From: Spongilla lacustris
Lineage: Eukaryota > Porifera > Demospongiae > Spongillida > Spongillidae
Length of the DNA: 64,000 nt
Direction of reading: 5' to 3'
Assembly (NCBI GenBank): GCA_949361645.1
Contig: OX442415.1
Coordinates: 15,856,085-15,920,084 of the forward strand
Position numbers and translations under genes: made by a program. Below the pieces are notes generated by a model. That model had not been told where the DNA came from. It saw only the letters and a program-made list of their open reading frames with translations, and searched no databases. Below are positions 1 through 9,835 of this stretch, one piece after another; position 1 is the first letter of the stretch; the number at the start of each line of letters is the position of its first letter.

Positions 1-1110
1 CGAATGACAACGATATGGTAAGTGGTTCACCATTGCATGGCCTTTGTCCTCCTATATAGCAACTTTCAGGTTCAAATATTGGCGTGGCGGAACTCTCTGC
101 ATGGATCCGAAGTTATGTTTGTGAACTCATTGATACGCACATACTGATCCGTGCTGCGTAAGTAAATTTTAGCGTAAGCGCGCCATTTTTGGGGGTGTCG
201 AAGATATCACAACCACCTTCCTTCACTCTACAGGATTCTGGAATAGGGTGTAACGCGAACACATACGCCTTTTTAAGTAGGTGTAGTCCTCGACCCAGGC
301 TATCCAGCCACGCTTTACGGCTTTGGAGCACAATGAGGTATGTACAAAGGGTCACTTTTTTGTCTCATCTGTGACATTTTACACACGTTTGATGACGTGA
401 GTGGCTCGCTAGTGTCATCGCGCGCAGATTATCAAATGTAAGCAAGCACTTCTGTGGTTCATTCATGATTGATGCTATATATACATGTATATATCTTTAA
501 ACAGGACGGCATCCGGCTCTTTGCGTAATGAGACCCAGCAAAACACTTGCTCTTCCTTTTGTACATGCATTTGTATTTGTATATGGCTTTTTGAAAACTA
601 CCTCTGAGAAGTGAATGTGATGGTGTACGTATAAAAGCTGCGTGCATGGATAGAAAGTGCTGTAGAACCTATACCCAACCGTACATGTACGTACTGACGG
701 TACGACACGGTAAAAGCGATCCGGCCTTAACCGTGGATTTCCCGGAGTGACGGGATATAGCGTATAAAGACGTGACAGAGCGACGGGGGGGAAAGACGTT
801 ACCGTCCACTCTCGGTTCGCACACGGACCGTTGGGATTGATTTCATCGGTATCCGCCTACATCCAAGTGACGGGTAAGGTCACGTGATGAGACGTTACCG
901 TCTCAATGCAATGGTTTCGCTGTGACGCCGACTGGCTTGTTTTTTGATAATACTAGAAGTTCTCGTGGAGGTGTGTTATGGATATTGCCTTCCACTGACT
1001 AGCTAAAGAATTAACATACGCATGGCGGCGGATATTCACAGCTGGACTCTCCACTGTGTCCTGGCCCTATTATACTGTATATCGTCGATTAATGACTGTA
1101 TATGGATCAA

Positions 1111-1580
1111 TGGACCCTTTGCATGAAAGATCGGAAGTACGATAAACGTCACGTCTGGAGTAAAAGCCACAGCGGTTGCCTAGAGACATTGTGTCACGTT
1201 CGCGGACCTTTGCGTAATAAAATGGCAACGCTCGTAGTCATTCCTTCCCGCTCGGACGGTGATCCTTCGGCCGATCCAGTTCCTGATCAAACTCTGCTGC
1301 CAACAGTAAGCTTGACCGAGTCTGACATACCCGGAGCCTTTTTAAATGGATGGCTTTAAAAAGGCTCTGGGTATGTCAGAATCGGTCAAACGTACTGTTG
1401 GCAGCATAGTTTGATCAGGAACTGGATCGTCCGAAGGATCAATGTCTGAGCAGACTCCGAGCGTTGCCATTTTATTACGCTAAGGTCCGCAGACGTGACA
1501 CAATGTCTTTAGGCAACCGCTGTGGTTTTTACTCCAGACGTGACGTTTATCGTACTTCCGATCTTTCATGCAAAGGGCCA
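1111..1580. mobile_element. Foldback (internally palindromic) element in arm A
   Basis: The sequence from TGGACCCTTTGCATGAAAG reads back as its reverse complement ending CTTTCATGCAAAGGGCCA, with arms of about 230 bp meeting near 1350. The arms differ by scattered substitutions. The copy in the inverted arm (22776-23098) keeps one arm but has lost about 150 bp at the junction of the two arms. No transposase is encoded. I could not identify a clear TSD. Confidence 0.75.
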
Positions 1581-1885
1581 TTGGCAGGCAAGGTCGCTTG
1601 CGCTCACTCCATAGCAGTCTCGTTCCCAGACCCAATATCTGCTACGAGGTTAAGTCCTGCACTCATTTCTATCCAGCTCCGCCGGAATTTTGGCTAGGGT
1701 ATACAAGAAGGATGAACAGCCATAAACGTATTCGGCAGTAGGCCTGAGATGTGTGTGTTTGTTATGCTGTGTGTTTGTTATGCCGTGTGTTTGTTATGCC
1801 GTGTGTTCTACTTTTTTATGATTGAGCGGCTGGAAGGAAATGCACATGCACCCACACCCAAATGCAAATACCATGCACGCAAATA

Positions 1886-1920
1886 CACACACACACACAC
1901 ACACACACATGTACATGCAA

Positions 1921-1954
<34 letters not shown>

Positions 1955-2182
1955 GCATGCAAATACACACACACACACACACACATGTGCATGCAAATAC
2001 ACACACACATACATACACACACATGTACATGCAAATACACACACACACACACACACACACATGTACATGCAAATACACACACATACGCACACATGTACAT
2101 GCAAATACACACACACACATACACACATACACACACATACACACTCACACACACACATACACACTCACACATACACACTTGA
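1886..2182. repeat. CA microsatellite interrupted by ACATGTACATGCAAAT blocks
   Basis: Runs of (CA)n of 10-30 bp alternate with copies of CATGTACATGCAAAT or CATGTGCATGCAAAT, giving a compound higher-order repeat of about 30-45 bp. All six frames are open through it, so the Thr/His-rich and Cys/Val-rich open frames here are artefacts. The mirrored copy at 22200-22500 has different repeat counts. Confidence 0.95.
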
Positions 2183-3104
2183 CACAGGACTTGCATGGGC
2201 ATGCAGTTGAAGAAAAGATCACATACATGCACCTGTCTATGTATCTACTTTACTCCTACAAATACTAAAGCAATGGCACAAAAAAGGATGCCATGATGCA
2301 GCTCTGATCTGTCATCAATGAACAGATCGATGGCCGATGGCATGAAGCCTAGTAATCATGACTCATACACAATGGCAAAGATGCTGGATAGAAACTACAA
2401 GTATGTACTAGTCCTGAGGGCCATGCATGTGAAACGTTTACATAACAGCCATAACTAATGACCACATGCCACCACCCTAATTAAATAGGTGACCACAATA
2501 ATTTTGGGTCAGCTACATTCTCTGTTAGTACATGTAATACCTTCTGAACTTTCCACATTTATCACACACATACACAACCAATACATAACCAAATAAATAT
2601 AAATGCCACACCACAACTGTTACATTACCTATTACATACATCTGCAGAGCCATGTACATATAGCTAGACCACATAAAGCCTTCCATTTGAGTTGTTGCTG
2701 AAGTTTTTCACCAGGTGCATGTTGGAAGGGTGGCTGGCGCAGTCCATGAGATGCAAAACTTTGTGTCCAGTCCCTGGTCCATACCAGGTGGCCATGTAGG
2801 TAAGCCTCCTCTCCTGGCAGACAACTGGTGTCTGTGCTATGTGTACAACCAAACCAAGGAGTTTTTCTAACCAAACTAATAAAGGTGGACACCACAGGAT
2901 GTGACAATTGTAGCCACTTTAAACAATTATTCTTTGGTCCTACATCTACATGCATGTAACTCCTTCTAACTGTACCCTACATCAGAAACCTTTAAACTTA
3001 ATTTGATTCATATCCCAGTGGCTGCCTCTGGGATGTGCTATCAAATTCCTCATCTCTAGGGAGAAGGCCCTACATGTATTATCTTTTCCCAACTGTTCCA
3101 CAAG

Positions 3105-3310
3105 GATATCTCCCATCCACCTTCACAAGGCACTCTCTCCTCTACCTCCACAAGGCTATCTCACAAGGCTACCTCCCTCCACCTTTACAAAACTATCTCC
3201 CTCCACCTTCACAAAACTACCTCCCTCCACCTTCACAAGGCTACCTCCCTCCACCTTCACAAAACTACCTCCCTCCACCTTCACAAGGCTGTCACCCTTT
3301 CCACCTCCTT
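3105..3310. repeat. Minisatellite, unit CTACCTCCCTCCACCTTCACAA
   Basis: Roughly 18-24 bp units of the type CTCCCTCCACCTTCACAAAACTAC repeat about nine times. The inverted arm has the same array at 20890-21260, where a foreign insertion (about 20980-21126) splits it. Confidence 0.85.
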
Positions 3311-4449
3311 TCCACCTTCCCCATGTGGATATAGTAAAAAAGTAGGTTGTTACCACATGTATTCCTCACGTGATATATCCTTATAAGGTTCGTCTCTGTG
3401 GAACGGTTTTTTTTTTTGCTGTATTGGTAGTTTTCATTCTGCAGAGATGAAAAAATATATAGACACGCACAGATACAGATATGTAAGTACTATTAGTTGC
3501 AACAAAAAAATAGAAGAAAAATATGGCGTCAGGTTTGCACGTAAGGACATGCCCATCCTTACAAATATTAATGAAGGTAGAGCAGGTGCAAAAATGTGGC
3601 TTTGCTATAGGGATTACATCCACGAACTCCTTGTGGTAGAATTGGCAATATAGGTGAGTAAGCCGGAATCGAATCGTTTAAAACCAACGCAACCAAAACA
3701 AGCCGTTGTAGAATCCATGTACATGTACATATAGGTAGCTAAAACACTCCAAACATGATCGCGCCCTACAGCTAGGGCTTAAAAAGAATGTTGGAGCAGC
3801 CGAGTAGGCCTACTACCAAAAAAAAGTACAATCGCATCTATATTGCCACCCATGCACACGCACAACAGTCGAAATCAGACGCACATGTGTAACAAGCTAT
3901 CAAGTATCGAACGTTCGTTGCTAGGATTCATACCGTGGTCGGTGATTTGTGTCTTCTTGTTTGAAAACCTTCATCGCGGCAGGGCACGCACGCGGCGTTT
4001 GTCGATTTATTATTGAATATTGGTATTTACAAAGACATATGAACCTTAATGATAAAAGTGATCAGGGAAGCGAGGGTAAAAGGGTCATGAACGTTAGAAT
4101 ATGTCACACTCCAGCCCTAATGGTTTTAATAACAGCAGTTAGTCTTTCCTTTTTGATATCTAGCTTGGATTTTCGTCAGGAAGCATAAATGTCTTGAAAA
4201 ACCCTCATTTTTAAAATCAAATTCCATACATGTCTATGGAAACACTGAAATTCTGATGAGGAATATACCTTATGATCCTCTTCATCATAAAATTCTTTTT
4301 CCTTGTCATGGGCATCTTTTCCTGAGTGACAGTGATCAAAAGAGTGTCATCCTCCATACATTTCAATGGACGCGTGCACGGTAATGAAACGGGAAAAACG
4401 TCATAACGCGTCAGGAATTAGTAATGAAGGCATGCAATTTCTGGCCATG

Positions 4450-5112
4450 TATAATATTGCTTATTTGGTTCAGGATAAAAGATGGATTACTATACCATCG
4501 CATCGTTCAATATTAGATCAACATTGCGATCCGAGCCGCACGGCATGTTTTTGCGATAATTTGTGTGGAGTGTGGTGCTGAGGAATGTGGTGCCAACTTC
4601 CATGCAGTGCACGAGACGATTACGGTGAGTGCGTGAAAGCATTAAAAAACGTTTTGTTCCTGACAGCAGGAAAGACCTGTACGTCGCTGAGCTACAGACG
4701 AGGAAGAAACGTCGAGAAGAGGACTGGGCCTCTTTCGGCGACTCTCTGAGGGTGCTTTCTGACAGGCCGTACCCAGAGTTTGAGTAGTCTGGCGTAGCCA
4801 CACCCTTGCGTATCCACATAGGGTCTTGGCAAGTGCGTATACACGTGAGCAATTGTTGCGTTTACGTCACGCCGCGTCACGTAATGAGGAATGCATCGAA
4901 ATTAGTCAAATTGGCTTGCAAATGAGCAAACAACACCCACGCAAACATCACTGGGCCAAAGATTGATGTTTGAAATTTCATGTTTTAGTTACATTTCATC
5001 CAGAATGTAATTTCATATTTTCATGCTGTATTGACGTATAGGATAGCTGACTATTTCATACAAATTTCCTTCAATTTCACATGTCATATTTCAGGTGGAG
5101 GTTTGATGAAGC
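4450..5112. other. Spacer between segments A and B, no gene seen
   Basis: No convincing coding region. At 4786 there is a single copy of the end-like motif TAGTCTGGCGTAGCCACACC followed by a small imperfect hairpin. A related motif in reverse orientation lies at about 44645-44685. These resemble the termini of the hairpin element at 17593-17711 and may be solitary ends of a related MITE family. Confidence 0.5.
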
Positions 5113-5589
5113 ACAGCGAAACCGCTATCCGGAGACGGGTTGCAACGGTGCCCCGTCTCTTTCGATCAAGACGGATTTCCACGTAAATTTCACGGAGACG
5201 TTTAGTGACGTTACCCGTGTATTTTCGATCGGTAATCGACGAAGGTACCGCGCATATGATTATAATTTGACGTCAGGGTCACGTGATACTAGTCATCTTA
5301 TCCGAATTGAAATAATGAGCGGCAAGAGACGTGACTGTCACCACTGCGGGGAATACGTGTATAGATCTACATATTTTGAACACCGAATGTTAGTAGAGTC
5401 GTGATCCAAAGATGATAGTAAAGCTAAACAGCAGCTTTCTGCGGAAGGTATGTATCATCGTAAACGTGCAGGCCTATGTATATGCGTAGCTATCCCTTGA
5501 GATATACGCTGAGAGGTAAAAAGGAATGACATACACATACATGTATAGTTTATATAAGCGGTCTCATGTCTAATATGTGGCCACTATTC

Positions 5590-6350
5590 GTGATGTGTGC
5601 CTGTGTGTTTATGTCTGCCTGTATGTGCCTCTGTGTGAGGTGTGTCTCTGTAATGAGTGCCTCTGTGATGTGTGTGCCTCTGTGTGATGTATGTCCCTCT
5701 GATATGTGTGCCTGTGTGTGCCTCTATGTGAAGTTTTTGTATGTGTGATGTGTGTGCCATTGAGTGATTTGTGCCTCTGTGACGTATGGCTGTGTGAAGT
5801 ATGTGCCTGTGTGATGTTGTGTGCTTCTGTGATATGTGCCTTTGTGTGATGTGTGCCTTTGTGTGATGCCCATGTGTGATGTGTGTGCCTCTGTTACGTG
5901 TGTGCCTCTGTGATGTGTGTGCCTCTGAGGAACGTGTGTCCCTCTGTGTGACACGTGTCAGTGCCTCTGATGTGTGTGCCTCTGTGATGTGTGCCTCTGT
6001 GTGATGTATGTACCTCTGTGATATGTGTGCCTCTTATGTGTGTGGCTGTGTGATGTATGTGCCTCTGTGATATGTGTGCCTCTTATGTGTGTGGCTGTGT
6101 GATGTATGTGCCTCTGTGATATGTGTGCCTCTTATGTGTGGCTGTGTCACGTATGTGCCTCTGATGTGTGTGCTTCTGTGTGATGTGTGTGCCTCTGTCT
6201 CTGTCTGATGTGTGCCTGAATGATGTGTGCCTGTGTGATGTGTGCCTGTGTGATGTGTGTCTCTGTGTAATGTGTGCTCATGTGTGATGTGTACCTTCAT
6301 GTGTGATGTGTGCCATCATGTGTGATATGTAGCCTTAATGATGTGTGTTT
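5590..6350. repeat. Minisatellite, unit TGTGTGCCTCTGTGTGATG
   Basis: About 40 diverged copies of a 15-20 bp unit (consensus TGTGTGCCTCTGTGTGATG) run through this stretch. The complementary array GAGGCACACATCACACA is at 28880-29880 and is longer. Unit length is irregular and no constant repeat alternates with unique spacers, so this is not a CRISPR. Confidence 0.9.
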
Positions 6351-6562
6351 ATAAAGTCAAATATAGAACTTGGCATAGACCATTTGCCTGTGTGTGCCCC
6401 TGTGTGATGTACAGTGTGTATGCCTGAGTGTGACTATGTGTGTGTGTGTGTGGTGTGTGCTTGTGCCTGTGTGATGTGTGCCTCTGTGTGTGATGTTTGC
6501 TTGTGCCTACTTGTACATGGATTTTTGTGATGTGCACTTGTTGTCCCTGTGTGTGTGTGTGT

Positions 6563-6856
6563 CAGAACCGGATTTAGGGGGGCAACCGGGGCGGCTGCCC
6601 AGGGCCCACAGCTTTTTGAGGGGCCCCGCCATGTTCATAATATTTTCATCTTTTATGGTAGCAAATATCGGCGCGGCAGAGAATTGTAGTGCGCACAAAG
6701 TGGAGCATCAAAACGTCGCTAACTCTGAATGCAAGAAGGCCCCCGCTCGTATTTGGGCGATCGCAAGGGGGACGATTGCAAGGGGGACCCCCCCTCCCAC
6801 TCGCATTTGGACTGGGGCCCCACGAAAGCTAATTGCCCAGCCCACGACAGTCTAAA
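6563..6856 (+). mobile_element. hAT-like non-autonomous element, right end truncated
   Basis: It starts with CAGAACCGGATTTAGGGGGG inside a GT repeat and ends within its inverse terminus (ACAGTCTAAA). The copy at 28181-28555 is complete, with CAGGGCCGGATTTAG at one end and CTAAATCCGGTACTTG at the other. The inner sequence is rich in G runs. The assignment to hAT rests only on the CAGNGCCGGAT-type terminus. Confidence 0.55.
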
Positions 6857-7468
6857 CTATAATCCTATAGAAGAGGAGTGGAAAACAATCATGGAATCTG
6901 ACACAGCATATAACTATGAAGTATTTGGACATGAGCTCATTGAAATAACTGCTCAAGAGTAATGGAACATGCACCAAGTGCTGAAACATAATGACTTCAT
7001 TTACTCAACACTGGCCTCATTTACAAATCATTTACCCGCATTTTTGTATCACTCATATTGCTCATTTTCAGTCATATTAAACTGCAATTTTGTATCACTC
7101 ATATTCTGCTATATTAATTTGAGAAATAAAACGCTAGGGAGCTAGGGGTTCTGTGTCAATTGGAAGTGGAAGACAATGAGTGTGCTTTATCGTAACAACC
7201 AAATTCAGCACCACCCACAATTAGTTCACTTGCCGATACGCTTTTGATATCGCAGCCGTAACGCCGAAGAAATTTATAGCAATTGCGATACACCAATTAT
7301 ATTACCTTGGCGTATATCACCCGATCGATTCACTGGTGTATTGTCTCCAAAATAAGGTGCGTCACGCCAGTGATATAAATTCACTTGTGAGTTCATATAC
7401 GATCATCATAGGCGTAACGCCAGGGTGTGACTTCCTTTGGCGTACAACGTCCGGTAGGAGTTAGCCGT
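6857..7468. other. Region upstream of the gypsy element; most of a 5' LTR is not recognisable
   Basis: AT-rich DNA with no gene. A 5' LTR should lie here, but I find none of the 3' LTR start sequence (TGTAGTAGTAGCACTTGAAC). Only the last 22 bases before the primer binding site match the 3' LTR. Confidence 0.45.
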
Positions 7469-7469
7469 G

Positions 7470-7503
7470 TATTATTTGGAGACATTACACATGGTGGCAG
7501 CGG
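7470..7503 (+). promoter_or_regulatory. 5' LTR end and primer binding site of the Ty3/gypsy element
   Basis: TATTATTTGGAGACATTACA with the following CA at 7470-7491 matches the end of the 3' LTR (to 12840). It is followed directly by TGGTGGCAGCGG (7492-7503), the usual position and form of a tRNA primer binding site. The gag start codon is 10 bases further on. Confidence 0.7.
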
Positions 7504-7512
7504 TAAAGCGGG

Positions 7513-8373
7513 ATGGCTAGTTTTCAAGTTACGCCACCCGAACAGTTCAATTTTTGCCGGCCGGATGAATGGCCTAAATGGGTTAGAAGATTCGAACGCT
7601 TTCGAGAGACATCTGGACTCTCCGACAAGCCTCAACCTAACCAAGTAAATGCTCTATTATACTGTATGGGAGATGCGGCAGAGGACATTTTCCGCTCATT
7701 CAAACTGAATGAGACGAAAAAGGAACACGAAGACTATCAGCTGGTTAAGACGCGTTTTGAGAACCACTTTGTGAAGCGGCGAAATGTAATATTTGAAAGG
7801 GCGCGCTTTAATAAGAGAAGCCAGCAAGATGGTGAATCGGTTGAGTCCTTCGTGTTAGCTCTCTATAGTCTGGCAGAACATTGCAGTTATGGGTCGTTAC
7901 ACGACGAAATGATTCGAGATCGTCTAGTTGTAGGTCTGCTGGACAGCAAGGTGTCAGAAACACTTCAGTTGGACCCAGATTTAACGTTGGATAAAGCGGT
8001 AACTACTGCCAGGCAACGAGAAACGGTCAAACAACAAGAAGAAGTGGTTAGATGATCTAAGGAAGGTGAGGGACTAGCACTGGTTGATAGCATTGCACAG
8101 CAAAGCAGCTCACTGGTTAGAAGGGAAGCTAGGAGGGATATGCCACAAGTAGATAGTGGAGGAGGTGCTGGTAAGGGGAGATGTGGTTGGTGTGGTAGAA
8201 CTTCATGTAGTTCACGTCAGCGATGCCCTGCTCGTAATGCAACCTGCTTCAAGTGTTCCAAAAAGGGTCATTTTGAGAGTGTTTGTAGGACTACGACCAA
8301 ACCTGGAGAGGTGTTGGCAATTAGCAAATTTAAGAGAGATTACTTTGTGGGAATGATCTGGCAACAGAAGTAA
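7513..8373 (+). pseudogene. gag of the gypsy element (capsid plus zinc knuckle), one in-frame stop
   Basis: Gag would coat the retroelement RNA. The ATG at 7513 lies just after the primer binding site. The first 180 codons give a typical capsid-type region (DEWPKWVRRFERFRETSG, then LYCMGDAAEDIF). A TGA at 8053-8055 interrupts the frame, but the same frame stays open to 8373. The second part has two Cys clusters. One is CGWCGRTSCSSRQRCPAR, where a histidine expected in relatives is missing. The other is a correct CX2CX4HX4C knuckle (CFKCSKKGHFESVC). Protease should follow but is out of phase by a short gap. Confidence 0.85.
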
Positions 8374-8412
8374 GGTAGCAAGACATGGTGTAGTTCCCTT
8401 TTTCTCAATGGA

Positions 8413-8669
8413 GTGCTAATAGAATTTAAACTAGACACAGGGGCTGATGTTACTGTAATTCCTGCACAGGATTACACAAGATACTTTAAGGGTCAACTTG
8501 TGAAGCCATCCAGGATATTGAGAGGTCCAACTCAACAGTGCCTGAATGTTGTTGGTCAGTTTATTGGAACCTTAAGAACAGATGGGGGAGTAGAAGTGAA
8601 GCAGGAAGTGTATGTGGTTCGAGACCTGCACATGCCATTGATAGGTCGTCCTGCAATTGAAGCATTGGG
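8413..8669 (+). pseudogene. Aspartic protease domain of the gypsy element, cut by an insertion
   Basis: Encodes FKLDTGADVTVIP with the catalytic DTGA motif and continues to PLIGRPAIEALG, where the reading is broken by the hAT-like insertion starting at 8670. The interrupted sequence resumes at 9836 after the TSD GCATTGGG. The domain would cleave Gag-Pol in a working element. The open frame beyond 8669 (to 8748) is insertion sequence and not part of the protease. Confidence 0.85.
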
Positions 8670-9827
8670 TAGGGTGTGTAACCGGTTATCAGGTTATTCG
8701 GGTTATTCGGATATTCGCAAAAACCTATCCGTTCGAATAGTAATTTAGCGTTACTCGGAAAAATCGATTATTGGATTTGTTCTATTCGAAATAACCGGTT
8801 TGTGAATCTCCATTCGTAGGTACTTAGGTATTCGTCGTCCGCATCGACAATTCGCCCATTATTCGAATACCTTTTTATGACGATATCCGGATACGCGTTT
8901 ACGATATTACATGTACAATAATTACTTCTAAATAACGTCACTGTTGTTACTATAAATATATACGTGGGGACACGGGCAGTATTAATTCGAACTACATGTA
9001 GCCAAAAGAGATCTCCCTCTTCACGTGTCATGACGACGGACAGCTCCAGCTGCAAATCAAAGTCAGTTCGCTTAGTGTATTTCGAACCAGCTGGCTTCTT
9101 GCATCAATCTCTCTGAGCTGATATTGCCGCGATCGTACTAAGGCTTGCTTACCCCGGTAGATACTAGGATTTTCAAAACTCGCGATGGTGAAATGGAGGC
9201 TGCATGGCTGTTGGTGCGTAAACGTCATCTGTGGTTCTATTCTTTTGGCATCAAGTGCGATGTGTACATCTGTAGACTGTAGGTACATGTACTGGTAAAG
9301 CTCAGCGTGGCCACGCTAACTTAGGTCGGGACACGCCCAACAAGGTATGTGGTTAGGCCAAGTGATTTAGGCCTATATAGGTAGCTTTGGTTGTGTGCTG
9401 AGTGCATCTGGTGTGATGTGGGTAGCTGTGGATCCCTGCTGAGGCTACTGATCTGGTGTAATGTGGTTAGTTGTAGTAAGGTGTCTGGTGTGATGGAGGT
9501 AGCTATGGTTATGTACCTCATGAGGGCATCTGGTGTGATGGGGGTAGGTGTGCTTGTGTGCTGAGGGCATCTGGTGTGATGTGGGTAGCTGTAGGAGGGT
9601 CTCTGATGTGATGTGTACATTTAGGTGGCTCAATGAGCAGAAAACCTGAATAACCTAGGTATTCGGCTGGCAAATTGTCAAAACCTATTCGGAAAAATCG
9701 ATTTTCTTTTTTCAAGTATTCGGAAAAATCGATTTTCAGATCCAGAAAAACCTGAAAAATCGATTAGTGTTTTAAAAGTATTCGGAAAAAATCGATTTTC
9801 ATTATTCAGGGGAGGTTACACACCCTA
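8670..9827. mobile_element. hAT-like non-autonomous element inserted in gypsy pol
   Basis: The termini TAGGGTGTGTAACC and its inverse at the right end are flanked by an 8-bp TSD, GCATTGGG (8662-8669 and 9828-9835). Removing the element and one TSD restores the gypsy protease-RT junction. The ends are rich in AATCGATTTT and TTCGG motifs. A tandem repeat (CATCTGGTGTGATG type) fills about 9380-9620. No transposase frame is seen. An 8-bp TSD with YAGGG termini suggests hAT. A bigger relative at 34197-38795 shares both ends and the tandem array. Confidence 0.85.
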
Positions 9828-9835
9828 GCATTGGG

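Larger units (their letters stand above)
12..4449 (+). repeat. Left arm (A) of a large imperfect inverted duplication
   Basis: The segment is repeated in inverse orientation at 17758-27343. Matching landmarks pair in mirror order: the CA microsatellite (1886-2182 with 22200-22500), the CCTCCACCTTCACAA minisatellite (3105-3310 with 20890-21260), and translated stretches that are identical over 79 codons (3949-4188 with 19029-19268). Similarity stops at about 12 and 4449 on this side. This arm looks older or emptier: it keeps uninterrupted target sites where the other arm carries insertions. It also has a private stretch at about 798-911. I see no host gene in it, and the open frames look like chance frames inside repeat DNA. 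Confidence 0.85.
5113..6856 (+). repeat. Segment B, repeated inverted at 28181-30333
   Basis: B begins at CAGCGAAACCGCTATCCGGA. It contains a GC-rich 220-bp block, a minisatellite (5590-6350) and a degenerate hAT-like MITE. The same parts occur in reverse at 30333-28181. B lies to the right of A here and also to the right of A in the inverted region, so the A and B pairs were not made by one inverted duplication. Confidence 0.8.

Noticed and set aside
1749..2268. Several open frames of 106-153 codons rich in Thr/His or Cys/Val
   Set aside because: They are six-frame translations of the CA microsatellite. Same for 22115-22608 and 16275-16475.
5590..6350. CRISPR-like appearance of repeated 15-20 bp units (also 28880-29880 and 25740-25860)
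   Set aside because: Units are contiguous and irregular, with no unique spacers, in a eukaryotic genome.
9321..9633. His/Thr/Pro-rich open frames as a gene
   Set aside because: They translate the internal tandem repeat of the hAT-like element. The same array occurs at 34400-34690.
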